This document shows, piece by piece, positions 37,454 to 47,126 of a stretch of DNA of 51,759 nucleotides (within the stretch, counting starts at the first letter, position 1; each line of letters starts with the position of its first letter). Under the pieces are notes generated by a model. That model was not told the origin of the DNA, searched no databases, and saw only the letters and a list, made by a program, of their open reading frames with translations. A program made the position numbers and the translations under genes. The stretch spans positions 1-51,759 of the forward strand of contig CAOJVB010000009.1 of the NCBI GenBank assembly GCA_948444845.1. Reading direction: 5' to 3'. Source of the stretch: an uncultured Clostridiaceae bacterium. GTDB taxonomy: Bacteria > Bacillota > Clostridia > TANB77 > CAG-508.

Positions 37454-38359
37454 TTAGAATTTATTTAATACTATTGCTATAAACATTTTAAAGTTAATAT
37501 AGTTATCATTTGTTCTAAATTTTTTATTTTGTAATAACCATCTTTTTGCTCTTATATCAAAGTTATAGTTTATTAAGTTGTTTGCTAATTGATTTGCTTC
37601 TATTGTTATTTCTTCTGGATACCCACTTTTTAATTCTCTGGCTATTTGTGCTCTCATTCTGATATTTCTTTTAAATGCCATTTTATATTGTTTTTTTATC
37701 TTTTTCAATTTTGCATCTTTATAACCTATCAAGTTTTTCTCATGTTGCCTATATTTAATGTATGAATTTTCGTCTATAATTACATTTCCACCTACTGCAT
37801 AGCATACTCTAGTTATCCAAGAGTCATGCATTACTATGAATTCTGGTTTATATTTTTTTAATAAATTACGTAAATTGTTATTAAATACTTGTGTACATCC
37901 AGTAGCAAAGTTCTTTACCATTTCTCCTTCTAAGCAGAAATTGCCTTGTACTTTTCTAAACTCTATTTCATTTAAATTTTCATCTACTACTTGCACGGCA
38001 GATATATAAAGTGTTGGTTCATTTTCTTTGCCATTCATTTTATTTATTGCAGAAATTATTTTTTTAGAATCCCATACATCGTCTTGATCTGCAAATGCAT
38101 AATAGTCTGCTTCGTTTGAATTATATATTAAATCCATAAAACTTCTAGCTGGTCCTAAGTTTTCACCTTTATACATAGTTACATTATTATTTTGTTTTAC
38201 TACTTCGTTAATAATGTTTATTGTTCCATCTGTTGATCCATCATCTCTTATCATTAGTGATATTTCTACATCTTCTTGATTTAAAATGCTATCTATTTGT
38301 TCTTTTAAAAATCTTTCTCCGTTGTATGTTGACATTAATACTTCTACTTTTTTATTCAT
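37454..38359 (-). CDS. Glycosyltransferase family 2, rhamnosyltransferase-like
   Basis: 301 residues. GT2 fold: VEVLMSTYNGERFLKEQIDSI, MIRDDGSTDGT (nucleotide-binding), YAFADQDDVWDSKKI (DxD-like metal site), then CTQVFNNNLR and HDSWI. The FADQDDVW motif is typical of WcaA/RgpB-like enzymes making rhamnose-containing glycans. Contiguous with the GT4 gene, so both probably build the same surface polymer. Confidence 0.88.
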   Translation of the reverse strand: MNKKVEVLMSTYNGERFLKEQIDSILNQEDVEISLMIRDDGSTDGTINIINEVVKQNNNVTMYKGENLGPARSFMDLIYNSNEADYYAFADQDDVWDSKKIISAINKMNGKENEPTLYISAVQVVDENLNEIEFRKVQGNFCLEGEMVKNFATGCTQVFNNNLRNLLKKYKPEFIVMHDSWITRVCYAVGGNVIIDENSYIKYRQHEKNLIGYKDAKLKKIKKQYKMAFKRNIRMRAQIARELKSGYPEEITIEANQLANNLINYNFDIRAKRWLLQNKKFRTNDNYINFKMFIAIVLNKF

Positions 38360-38371
38360 TTTTCTTTACTC

Positions 38372-38929
38372 CTAGTTTTTGTTTTTACTAGTTCTCTCCT
38401 TACTTAATTTATTTTTTATATTTATATATATTTTTAATATAGTTAATGCTACTATAATTCCTGTTAAAACTCCTAGTGAATCTATACAAACATCTCTAAA
38501 TTCACAGCTTCTCCCTTGTATAAATAATTGATGTATCTCATCTGTTACAGCATATAATGTTCCAAATAACCAGCTATATAATATTATTTTCCTATCTCTT
38601 TTGTATTGTAGGTGCGAGCATTGCTCACACTTATAACATGTGCCATTTTCTTTCTTACATGCAAGTGCATAGTTCATAGTAAGAAAACCAAGTAAAGTAT
38701 ATATTGAAAAATGTGCTAATTTTCTAACTATTGGCTGTAGTACTTCATTTGCCAGGTATTGTTTTTCATACTCTTGCATATTTCTTAACTTTGGTACTAC
38801 TTTCATTACAAAATTTACAACTCTTCCACTTGAAGCACTCGATGTGTCTGCTACTTGGTTTGAGAAGTAGAATATGGTTATGCAATTTATAATTATTAAT
38901 ATTAAAAATATCACTTTTCTTAATTTCAT
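38372..38929 (-). CDS. VanZ-family membrane protein with repeat-derived insertion
   Basis: 185 residues. VanZ features: NCITIFYFSNQVADTSSASS, RKLAHFSIYTLLGFL, and DEIHQLFIQGRSCEFRDVCIDSLG, with four helices. Start at 38929 is supported by AAAGGAG. Between helices 2 and 3 is an unusual stretch, ENGTCYKCEQCSHLQYKR, encoded by DNA around 38603-38650 that contains a tgcgagcattgctcaca palindrome like the dispersed repeats, so an in-frame repeat insertion is likely. Function of VanZ proteins here is unknown. Confidence 0.8.
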   Translation of the reverse strand: MKLRKVIFLILIIINCITIFYFSNQVADTSSASSGRVVNFVMKVVPKLRNMQEYEKQYLANEVLQPIVRKLAHFSIYTLLGFLTMNYALACKKENGTCYKCEQCSHLQYKRDRKIILYSWLFGTLYAVTDEIHQLFIQGRSCEFRDVCIDSLGVLTGIIVALTILKIYINIKNKLSKERTSKNKN

Positions 38930-38983
38930 TTCTTCTCCTTTATAATTCGAGGTCAAAAGTCAGAGTTCGGAATTTAGGGTAAT

Positions 38984-39023
38984 TTCTTTGAAGCATGGGC
39001 AGACACAAGGCCAGCCCCTACAT
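38984..39023. repeat. Single arm of the MITE-like repeat
   Basis: ttgaagcatgggcagacac and aaggccagcccctacatc match an arm of the 23588-23702 element. Confidence 0.65.
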
Positions 39024-39056
39024 CTATTTTTTATCTTTCTTTTAATTTTTGATTTA

Positions 39057-40764
39057 CTACATTCTGTTTGGCATTTGTATTCCTAATAATTCTGCTCCTG
39101 TTTTTAATATTGTTCCTACTACATATGTTAGGTATAGCCTTGCGTCTTGTAATTCTTTTTCTTCTGTAATTATTTTGTTTGCAGTATAAAAACTACTAAA
39201 GTTTTGACTTAATTGTATTAAGTACCTTGATAATATTGATGGCTCATTCTTATTAGTTACTTGTTTTAGTATATTTTCAAAATTATATATTGTTTTTATT
39301 GTTTCTACTGATTGATTGTCTTCTAGTTTTGTAATATCAATATCTTTAAGCTCTGGTACATAGCCTGCTTTTTCAATAACACTTTTTGTACGAACATATA
39401 TATATTGGATATATGGACCTGTTTCTCCTTGGAAGTTTAGCATTGCATCCCAGTCAAAAATTTCATCTTTAATTCTACTATTTGCTAAGTCGTTAAATAT
39501 TACTGCTCCTATTCCTACTTTTTTTGCAACTTCTTCTTTTTCTTCAAGCATTGGATTTTTCTCTTCTATTACTTTTAGTGCTCTTGATATCGCTTCATTT
39601 AGTAAGTCTTCTAATTTTATAATGTTTCCTTCCCTTGTTGACATTTTTCCGTTCTTTAAGCCTTACCATACCAAATGGAACATGTTCTAAACCGTTTATG
39701 TATTTTTCATTTAAGTCTAATAACTTTGCTACTTCAAATACTTGTTTAAAATGTAATACTTGTTCATATGATGTTACATACAATGCTTTATCAAAGTTGT
39801 AGTTTCTTGCTCTATATAAAATGGCTGCTAAGTCACGTGTTGCATATGTTGTTGAACCATTTGTTTTTCCTATAATACATGGTGCTATGTCTTCTCCTAG
39901 GTTAATTATACGTGCTCCTTCCGATTCTACTAGTTTGCCTGTTTCTTCTAATTTTTCTACTACTTCTGTCATTTTATCTGAATAGAATGCTTCCCCATTC
40001 CATGAGTCGAATTTACTTCCTAATAAGTCATATACTTTTTGAAATTCTTTTAAACTTAAGTTTCTAAACCTTGTCCAAATTTCTGTGCAGTAGCTATCAC
40101 CATCTTCAAGTTTTTTAAAATTATTTCTACATTCTTCTAGAACTTTTTCATCTTGTTTGCATAGTTCATTAATCCTTATATAAATTTTAGTAAGTTCATC
40201 AATTGGGTTTTCTTCTATGTTATATTCTTCTCCCCACCTTTTATACCCTTCTATTAATTTTCCAAACTGTGTTCCATAGTCACCTAAGTGGTTTATTCCT
40301 GTAACATTATATCCTAAATATTTGTATATATTGTATAATGCTCCTCCAATTACTGTAGAACGCAAATGACCTATGTGGAATGGTTTAGCAATATTGGGTG
40401 ACGAATAATCTATTACAATATTTTTACCTTCCCCTATTTTTGATGTTCCATAATTTTCTTTTTTAACTTCAAATTCTTTTAATACTTCTTCTACTAATAT
40501 GTTATTATTTATATAGAAGTTTAAGTATCCACCTACTATTTCTACTTTTTTTATGTATTTTTCTTCTATTTCTAATTTTTCTTTTATATCATTTGCAATA
40601 GCTGGTGGTGCTTTTTTTAGTTCTTTTGCTAACCTAAAACATGGAAATGCATAATCTCCCATTGAAGTATCTTTTGGAATTTCTATAAATTCTTCTAATT
40701 CTTTTTCATTCATATTTGTTGCTTTGCTTATAGCTTTTGCTATTATGCTTTTTAAATCTAACAT
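39057..40764 (-). CDS. argS: Arginyl-tRNA synthetase (with +1 CGG site)
   Basis: 569 residues in total, normal for ArgRS. Class I signature YSSPNIAKPFHIGHLRS (HIGH), anticodon-binding DALR domain ending in IQMPNRM. The frame breaks in the KMSKS-equivalent loop. At CGG (extra base 39651, after gaa, codon about 372) skipping gives L-K-E-G-K-M-S-T-R-E-G-N-I-I-K-L-E-D-L, the family consensus. Without it, the enzyme would lack its catalytic loop and tRNA-binding domain. ArgRS is essential, so a real null allele is not credible. That the enzyme charging tRNA-Arg is itself controlled by an arginine-type codon is notable. Confidence 0.93.
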
Positions 40765-40791
40765 TATATCATACCTTTCTTTATTCTCTTT

Positions 40792-41151
40792 TTAAATTAA
40801 TAATTGTGCTTGCAAATTGCTTGCGTCATTTTCATATTCTTCATTTATTCTATTTATGCATCTTTCTACTATTTCATATTTATAATAACAGCTTCATTTT
40901 CCATAAATTGTACATCCATTCTTTATGTTATGTTATCTACAATCATTTTTCTACTTTCATTTAATTCCAAATATTCTCTATACATATCTAGTTTATATAG
41001 TTCAAATTTAAAGTCATCTTTTGCATATAGAGTAATTCCATTAATTAGTATTTCATATCTTATTCCATCTTCTGTATTGTTTAAATCTATTAAGTCAACA
41101 TCTTTTTGTAAAATGTCTTCTAATTTTTGTTTTATTTCTTACATATCTAAG
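40792..41151 (-). pseudogene. Decayed MntA/HepT toxin-antitoxin remnant
   Basis: Two fragments in succession. 41151-40923 encodes, with no start codon, the C-terminal part of a MntA-type nucleotidyltransferase (KLEDILQKDVDLIDLNN, then YREYLELNESRKMIVDNI). About 40915-40792 encodes the N-terminal part of a HepT-type partner (KYEIVERCINRINEEYENDASNL) cut short by a stop. Order and content match HepT/MntA loci but both are broken and not by CGG. Family recognition is from remembered consensus. Confidence 0.6.
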
Positions 41152-41165
41152 CCCCTATAATATAT

Positions 41166-41202
41166 TACCAAAAAAATCCATTTATTTCAATGGATTTTTT
41201 TG
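41166..41202 (-). terminator. Terminator of the 41245 gene
   Basis: aaaaaatccatt and aatggatttttt around a short loop. Confidence 0.8.
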
Positions 41203-41244
41203 TTTTTAATTAATTATTTACGCAAAATTTAATATTTGCTATAT

Positions 41245-41670
41245 TTATTGTAGCTTTTGCTCAATTTCTTCTTTTGTTTCTGATACTATATATTCTATAG
41301 CCTTTCCACTATTATCCGTTAAATTGGTATATACTTTGGAATGAGCATTATATAGATATGGATTATTATAATACTCTACTTCAGTTATTAACGAATTCCT
41401 CATAATTATTCTTTTAGGTCTTCCATTTACTGACATAAGCTCAATCATTTTTATTCCTAGTGATTTCATTTTTTCACTAAGCTCATTTGGAGTCTCTTTT
41501 ACCTGATATATTACTTTTGCTTTCATACTATTATCAAGAATATTGGTAATTATTCTTGACCGTGCATTTGTATATATACTATTTGCTTCTTCTATTATTT
41601 GTATAAAAGCAGGGCTAACATTTATTATTCTTGGCATTCCATTTACTTCCATAAGCTTAATATCTGTCAT
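41245..41670 (-). CDS. Hypothetical protein with internal duplication
   Basis: 141 residues made of two similar halves of about 62 residues. MEVNGMPRIINV... and MSVNGRPKRIIM... share the NG-P pattern, a middle N-A-R/H-S segment, I/L-x-D-N-S and a helical end (ELSEKM / EIEQKL). AGGAGGAAT precedes the ATG. No family recognised. Cytoplasmic by sequence. Confidence 0.6.
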   Translation of the reverse strand: MTDIKLMEVNGMPRIINVSPAFIQIIEEANSIYTNARSRIITNILDNSMKAKVIYQVKETPNELSEKMKSLGIKMIELMSVNGRPKRIIMRNSLITEVEYYNNPYLYNAHSKVYTNLTDNSGKAIEYIVSETKEEIEQKLQ

Positions 41671-41770
41671 AAAATATTCCTCCTTTAAAATGTTTAATTG
41701 TACATTTTTTTGTTTACTTGTTTCTGTGAGTATTATAACACAATATTACATTTTTTCAATATTAATATTA

Positions 41771-41803
41771 ATAAATCCATAGAAAAAGTTCTATGGATTT
41801 ATA
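41771..41803 (-). terminator. Terminator of the zinc-ribbon gene
   Basis: aaatccatagaa and ttctatggattt around aaag, directly after the stop codon at 41804. Confidence 0.75.
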
Positions 41804-41971
41804 TCAATGCTGTTCTTTTAATATTTCAGTAGTGTTTAAAATATTTGTAGCCTTACATTTCGAACAGTTAAATATTACCATCGTTCCCTTAAATACCCCT
41901 TGCACAACAACTGTTAGCTCCTGCTGGCATTCCTGGCAGGTAGCATAAAATTTACTTCTCATTTTTGTCAT
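41804..41971 (-). CDS. Small zinc-ribbon protein (55 aa)
   Basis: Begins MTKMRSKFYATCQECQQEL and ends near CSKCKATNILNTTEI, giving two CxxC pairs spaced as in a zinc ribbon. AAAGGAGG lies seven bases before the ATG at 41971, supporting that start over a second ATG nine bases later. Probably a small nucleic-acid or metal-binding protein; not further identifiable. Confidence 0.65.
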   Translation of the reverse strand: MTKMRSKFYATCQECQQELTVVVQGVFKGTMVIFNCSKCKATNILNTTEILKEQH

Positions 41972-42147
41972 AAGAATTCCTCCTTTGGATAATTAATTAA
42001 CTTTCCATTTTTTACCAGTAACTCAATTATTTTAACATAATATTTATTTAATTGCAAGCTTTTCGAATAAATTTATTATAATTTACAGTTTTAGAAATAT
42101 TGTTTTCATAGTAGTTACATTGTTTTCATAAAATATTATAAATTCTA

Positions 42148-42176
42148 TTGACAGATTTTACATAACATATTATACT
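42148..42176 (+). promoter_or_regulatory. Promoter
   Basis: TTGACA (42148-42153), a 17-base spacer, TATACT (42171-42176), upstream of the small plus-strand gene. A doubled ttgttttcata lies just upstream. Confidence 0.7.
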
Positions 42177-42224
42177 ATTTTAGTAACAATTACTTATATT
42201 GTAGAAGAAAGGTTAGGTAGCTTT

Positions 42225-42453
42225 ATGATGAAAAAAGAAGAACTCAATGAATTAGTCGCAGAGTTAAAAGACATTTGCCGTGCATTATCAGCTGATGGAA
42301 TCCATCACCACCTCATTAAAAAATGGATGCCAAGAAGCAAGGGCTAAAATTGACTCTGCTATTCCAGAAGAGGTAAAAGGTGCATGTAAGGCAACAGTTT
42401 GTCAATTGCAGTCTGCTGGTCACAATGTCGAAAAAAGCTCAAAGCCAAAATAA
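42225..42453 (+). CDS. Small gene with a frame break
   Basis: A promoter, an ATG at 42225 and a terminator define a small gene. The first frame gives MMKKEELNELVAELKDICRALSADG and stops after 40 codons, but a plausible continuation in the +1 frame (NGCQEARAKIDSAIPEEVKGACKATVCQLQSAGHNVEK) runs to 42453. The break is probably an extra A in the six-A run near 42321-42326, not a CGG site. Codon use is GC-richer than in core genes. Function unknown. Confidence 0.45.
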
Positions 42454-42490
42454 AAAATTGGCTATTATCAGATGACGAATAAAAACCTTA

Positions 42491-42520
42491 TGGCGAGGAA
42501 AATTTATCCTCGCCTTTTAT
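42491..42520 (+). terminator. Terminator
   Basis: ggcgagga (42492-42499) and tcctcgcc (42507-42514), followed by TTTTATT. Confidence 0.85.
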
Positions 42521-42553
42521 TATAGTATAGGAAATGAGTAATTATCAATCTTA

Positions 42554-43691
42554 TTAATCTCCTAAATTAATTCCAATATTCCTAGCAGTTATCACTAAAT
42601 CATCTTCCATTGTAACCACTTTTACATTTCCTAGTGTTCCATCTTGAATAGCTCCTATTTCTTTATTATTTCCAACTACATCTTCTAGTGGGACTGAGTC
42701 TAGTTTTCCTTTTTTTATTACTGTAAGAACATTAAACTTACCTTGAGCCGCTAGTTCCATTGCTTTTGAACCATATTTTGTAGAAAGTACTCTATCATAT
42801 GCTGTTGGTGTTCCTCCTCTTTGCATATATCCTAATACTGTGCATCTTGCTGTTAGCCCTGTTAGTTCTTCTAACTCTTTTGCAACTTTTTCTCCTGCAC
42901 CTCCAAGTTTAATATTTATTACTCCTTCTCCGCCAGTTCTTTCATCTGATACTGATATTTCTCCGCCTTTTGGAAATGCACCTTCTGAAACTACTACTAC
43001 ACTAAAGTTTTTGCCTAATTTTTGCCTTTCTTTTATTGCTTCTGCCGCTTTATTTATATCATATGGAATTTCTGGAATTAATGCTACATCTGCTCCTCCT
43101 GCTATTGCAGATTCTAATGCTATCCACCCGAGCTTCTCTTCCCATTACCTCTAATACCATTATTCTATTGTGTGTTTCTGCTGTTGTATGAAGTCTATCT
43201 AGAGCTTCTGTTGCAACTGATACAGCAGTATTATACCCGAAAGTTATATCTGTACATGCAACATCATTATCTATTGTTTTTGGCACTCCTATAACATTTA
43301 TTCCTTTTAAAGAAAGGTCTCTTGCACATTTTTGTGTGCTATCTCCACCTAATGTAAATATACAGTCAAATCCATCTTCTTTTACATTTTCAACACATTT
43401 ATCCGATAAGTCTTTGTATTCTATATTTCCATTTTCATCTACTACTTTATAATGGAATACATTGGCATTTGTTGATGAAGATATTATAGAACCTCCTTTT
43501 TGAAGTATTCCTGATGCTTTATCAGTACTACTTAATTTTATATAGTCATTTTTAAGTAGACCTCTATATCCATCTATAAATCCATAACATTCTACATTAT
43601 TACTTTCAGCCGTTTTTACAATTGCTCTTATAACAGCATTAAACCCTGAAACATCTCCACCATTTGCAAGTATTGCTACTTTCTTTACCAT
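42554..43691 (-). CDS. pfkA: 6-phosphofructokinase, PKTIDND group (with +1 CGG site)
   Basis: 379 residues. PFK fold: VAILANGGDVSGFNAVIRA, GFIDGYRGLL, FTLGGDST, GVPKTIDNDVACTDITFGYNTA, and YMQRGGTPTAYDR. PKTIDND places it in the long clade that includes PPi-dependent enzymes. At the donor-defining position after GGD there is Ser where Gly (ATP) or Asp (PPi) is usual. The frame breaks after VMGREA; skipping CGG (extra base 43130, after gct) gives M-G-R-E-A-G-W-I-A, a family hallmark. Start at 43691 is set by AGGAGG; an upstream ATG at 43841 would lie in repeat DNA. Confidence 0.92.
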
Positions 43692-43800
43692 AACTATTTT
43701 TCCTCCTAATTTTTTTCTTACCTTGTTTCTTATTATATCAATAAATAAATTTTTTACAACAGTTTTTTTAAATTTTTGAATGGATGTTAGGAAATATTGG

Positions 43801-43918
43801 GAAAGACTTGGAAAGATTTGGGACGTGTCTAAAAATTTCATATTTTGAAATTTTTAGACACGTCCCAAATCTTTCACAAGTCCCAAATCTTTCCTGCCCG
43901 AATCTTTCCAAGTCTTTC
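43801..43918. repeat. Nested palindrome between pfkA and spoIIIAH
   Basis: Inner arms of about 30 bases (gggacgtgtctaaaaatttc / gaaatttttagacacgtccc) and outer arms gaaagacttggaaagatt / aatctttccaagtctttc. Short aaatctttcc units also occur at 22895. It would form a strong cruciform or RNA hairpin at the end of the spoIIIA operon. Confidence 0.8.
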
Positions 43919-44605
43919 TTATTTGTTGCTAATATGTATACTGCTAATTTCTACTTTCATTTCTCTTGCTATGATATTTTGAATTTGTGCAATTTGCTCT
44001 TGTTCTAGCTTTTCTGCTCTTACTACTACACTAATACTATCTCCATTAATAAAAATTACACTATCATTTATTCCTTTTGTTTTTATCAAATTTTCACATA
44101 TCATAATTTTATTTTTACAGTCATTTATATTTTTTATTTCTGTTTGTGCAATTGTTTTTTGGTCTGATGCTATGTTTTGATTTTCCAATATTTTTTCATA
44201 TGTTTCTATCATTTGAGAATACATTGTATCTCTTGTTAGCTTTGAAGATGAAAAATATTCATCTATATTTTTTGTATTTGTTGTGATTGTTTCATTAGTA
44301 GTTTTATTGTTTTCTATTTCTTTGTTGGAATTTTCAGTATTTACATTTTTATCATCTGTGTTTTTATCATTATCACTTTTTTCATTACTAGTAACTATAC
44401 TTTCAGAATTTGTATTAGTTTGTTCTACTGCATTACTATTAACTAATTTAGCATCTCCAATTCCTGCATAATCTATAGAGTTCAGTTCTGAACTTGTTGG
44501 AATTGTATTATCTCCATTATTTGCAGTATAACTTAAATATCCTGCTGAAACTAGCATAAGTGCTATAACAAAAACAATAATTTGATTTCTTTTTAAACTT
44601 TTCAT
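43919..44605 (-). CDS. spoIIIAH: Stage III sporulation protein AH
   Basis: About 228 residues. One N-terminal membrane helix (MKSLKRNQIIVFVIALMLVSAGYLSY), an Asn/Glu/Thr-rich low-complexity linker (about 60-115), then a conserved domain with YSQMIETYEKIL, NIASDQKTIAQTEI, and INGDSISVVVRAEKLEQEQIAQIQNII, the ring-forming fold related to SctJ/FliF. In the mother-cell membrane it meets SpoIIQ in the engulfed forespore. Start at 44605 supported by GGGAGG. Last gene of the operon. Confidence 0.92.
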   Translation of the reverse strand: MKSLKRNQIIVFVIALMLVSAGYLSYTANNGDNTIPTSSELNSIDYAGIGDAKLVNSNAVEQTNTNSESIVTSNEKSDNDKNTDDKNVNTENSNKEIENNKTTNETITTNTKNIDEYFSSSKLTRDTMYSQMIETYEKILENQNIASDQKTIAQTEIKNINDCKNKIMICENLIKTKGINDSVIFINGDSISVVVRAEKLEQEQIAQIQNIIAREMKVEISSIHISNK

Positions 44606-44658
44606 CTTTTTAGCCTCCCTAATTATATAAAACATTTCAATAATATTTTTCACACAAA

Positions 44659-45271
44659 CTATTTACTCATTTCAAATACCTGTATTTTATGCGTCGCAAG
44701 TCCTGTCGCTGCTTCTACTGCTTGTGTTATTTTAAGTTTCACTTCACTATTTCCTGCTCCTGTTGCTGTTATTATTGCTCCTTCTATTTTTGGTTTTACT
44801 ATACTTTGCGTTACTGGTACTTTTTCTCCATTTTTGTCTTGATATATTACTTCTTTTTTATTAGATGTTTGACTTATTTTTCTACTTCCTCCACCGGGAA
44901 TCAGCTTCTTCTGTATCACTTCTCGTACTGTCTTCATTATACATTGCAATTGTTTCACTACTTTGCGAATATGTAATTAAAACATTAGTCTTCCCTACCC
45001 CATCTATTTTTGAAAGTATTGTTTCCAAATTTTCTTGTAGTTCATCTTTAGTACTACTTTGTGACATGGTATCTGCTTTTGCTAGTGTTTTTCCTATACT
45101 ATTAGTTTCCGTCTTTCCTTCTTTTTTGTTATCTTTTAATATCATATTTATTATTATTATTGTAATTATTAGAATGATTACGAACACTACCAAATTTTCA
45201 ATTTTCTTTTTATTGTTTCCTTCGTTATTCTTAAAAATATTTACAATTTTATTCATTTGTTCTTTTAGCAT
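44659..45271 (-). CDS. spoIIIAG: Stage III sporulation protein AG (with +1 CGG site)
   Basis: About 204 residues. Membrane helix near 22-42, then LEGILSKIDGVGKTNVLITY, a typical SpoIIIAG segment (TILSKIDGVGK), and the C-terminal ring-building part PKIEGAIITATGAG. The zero frame ends in ...ADSRWRK; skipping CGG (extra base in the CCC run at 44896-44898) gives D-S-G-G-G-S-R-K and joins the second half. SpoIIIAG forms the large ring of the mother-cell/forespore channel. Here the extra C falls in a short homopolymer, so an ordinary indel is harder to exclude at this one site. Confidence 0.9.
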
Positions 45272-45304
45272 ATTATTCCTTTCCGAGCCTTTTAGCTCTA
45301 CTTT

Positions 45305-45919
45305 TTAATTTATGTTTATATTATTTTTGTTTATTTCATATACTGAAGATATGTATTCTTTTATTTCAGCTATTTCTTTTGTTGTTAGTCTTATCATTTC
45401 AGTAGTTTCTTCAGTAGTGCTATTTTCTATTCTTACTTCAATATTTACTTTTTCAATTTCATTTATATTTTTTTCTTCTGTTTCTTCTTTTTTGTTTTCT
45501 CTTTTGCTTAAAGTCATATTTACATTTCTAACCTTATATTCATCAGTATTTTCTATTTCTATTTGTATACTATTTACAATATAGCCTTTATGTTCTATTT
45601 TTGCTTTAATATCTTTTTTTAGGTTTAAAATATATACTTCTTTTATATTATAATTATTGGTATTTTCTAAGTTTTTAGTATCTACTTCATAACTCGCAAT
45701 TTTATCTTCATATTTGTTTATATCAATAATAGAACTTAAATTAAGTTCACTTCCAGTAAATTTACTTATGACTGGTGAAACTATACTAAATACTATATAT
45801 ACACCTATCACTACTTTTATATATTTTTTACTGTTGCCATTTGGAAGTAACATTTCTATAATACTTCCAATTATTACAGCTATAATTATTCCTTGTACCC
45901 ATGAAGTTATAAATTCCAT
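45305..45919 (-). CDS. spoIIIAF: Stage III sporulation protein AF
   Basis: 204 residues. Two N-terminal hydrophobic helices (WVQGIIIAVIIGSIIEMLLP, then VVIGVYIVFSIVSPV), the family signature LLPNGNSKKYIKVVIG, and a C-terminal cytoplasmic domain ending in EIKEYISSVYEINKNNINI. Part of the forespore-channel export complex. No shift site. Confidence 0.92.
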   Translation of the reverse strand: MEFITSWVQGIIIAVIIGSIIEMLLPNGNSKKYIKVVIGVYIVFSIVSPVISKFTGSELNLSSIIDINKYEDKIASYEVDTKNLENTNNYNIKEVYILNLKKDIKAKIEHKGYIVNSIQIEIENTDEYKVRNVNMTLSKRENKKEETEEKNINEIEKVNIEVRIENSTTEETTEMIRLTTKEIAEIKEYISSVYEINKNNININ

Positions 45920-45930
45920 TTTTCTTTCCC

Positions 45931-47087
45931 CTATCTATACATAAGCCCACTGTTCGATATTTTAATAACTAGTGTTGTACCTATTATTAACATTACTGAT
46001 ACAGTTGTAATTACTGCAAGTAAAATTTTAAAGGTATCTCCTATACCGTGAAAGTAGGTCTATTATTTTTTTATCTGCTATTGGTTGACAAATGGCTGAG
46101 CCTATATAATATGTTGTCATCAGAAGTACTAACCTTATAATTGGAACTATACATATTCCTAATATTACTATTACGCCAACTATACCTACTGCATTTTTTA
46201 GTATTGTTGTAGCTCCTATTACTGAATCTACTGCGTCACCTAATATTTTTCCTACAACAGGTATGAAATTTGCAACTGCTGCTTTAGTAGTCTTTGCTGT
46301 TATTCCATCTACTGTACTTCCGAAGGCTTCCTTCTAATGAAAGTAATCCTACAAATAAAGTAAGTACTACCCCTAATACCCATACTACACTAGATTTAAA
46401 GAATTTTGCTAGTTTATCTAGTTGTATTCTTTCTGATATTTTTGAAACTATAGAAAGTGATGTTGAAACTAGTACTACTGGAATTATTACAGCATTTATA
46501 AAGTTTCCTATAAATGTTATAAGAAATAGTAAAATTGGTTGTAGTAAATTTACTGATGCTATACTTCCTGTGCTTAGCATTAAAGTTGTAAGAAGTGGTA
46601 CTAAGCAATTTGAAAAGCTCACTAAATTATTAATAGAATTTTTTACCATAGTAACTACGTCTGCAAAATTTGTCATTATTAAAGTTACTATTAATATGTA
46701 CTGAACATAGTATGTTATTTGTGTAATTCCTTGATTTTCTAAGCCTTCACTTATGCTTTTTAGTACACTATGTATTATAACTATTACCATAATGCTTGCT
46801 ATTACTCTAATAGAAACAATAGTTTCTTTTCCTATCAAATTTAATATACTTTTGCCTAATAATTTATTATCCACATTTCCTGTTATAGCTGAGTTTAGAA
46901 GTTTTCCATAGTCTACATCTCCAAATACATCTTCTGTATATTTTTTTGATTCATTTATAAACTTAGGAATATTTAAAACTTCTTTTTGCGAAGATATGAT
47001 TTCAGCTTGGCTTACTTCTTCTGCATATGTTAAAGTTGGGAATAGTAGAAATATGATTAGGGCAAAAATTAGAATTATTTTTTTCAT
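45931..47087 (-). CDS. spoIIIAE: Stage III sporulation protein AE (two +1 CGG sites)
   Basis: About 385 residues after two shifts. Signal/anchor (MKKIILIFALIIFLLF), then seven or so membrane helices. First site: CGG with extra base 46322 (after ctt, codon about 256) gives L-E-G-S-L-G-S-T-V-D-G-I-T, a conserved loop. Second: extra base 46048 (after tca, codon about 347) gives L-L-S-G-I-G-D-T-F-K, then the last helix and stop at 45931. Total length including two extra bases is 385 codons plus two, as required. Start at 47087 has AGGAG; the longer upstream frame runs into a repeat arm. Probable polytopic core of the feeding-tube complex. Confidence 0.92.
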
Positions 47088-47126
47088 TTGTGGACTCCTT
47101 TTATTACCATTAAGGATATTGGCTTG

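Noticed and set aside
42225-42453. Counting this small gene as a sixteenth CGG site
   Set aside because: No CGG lies in the gene; the break is best placed in a run of six A, an ordinary indel or error.
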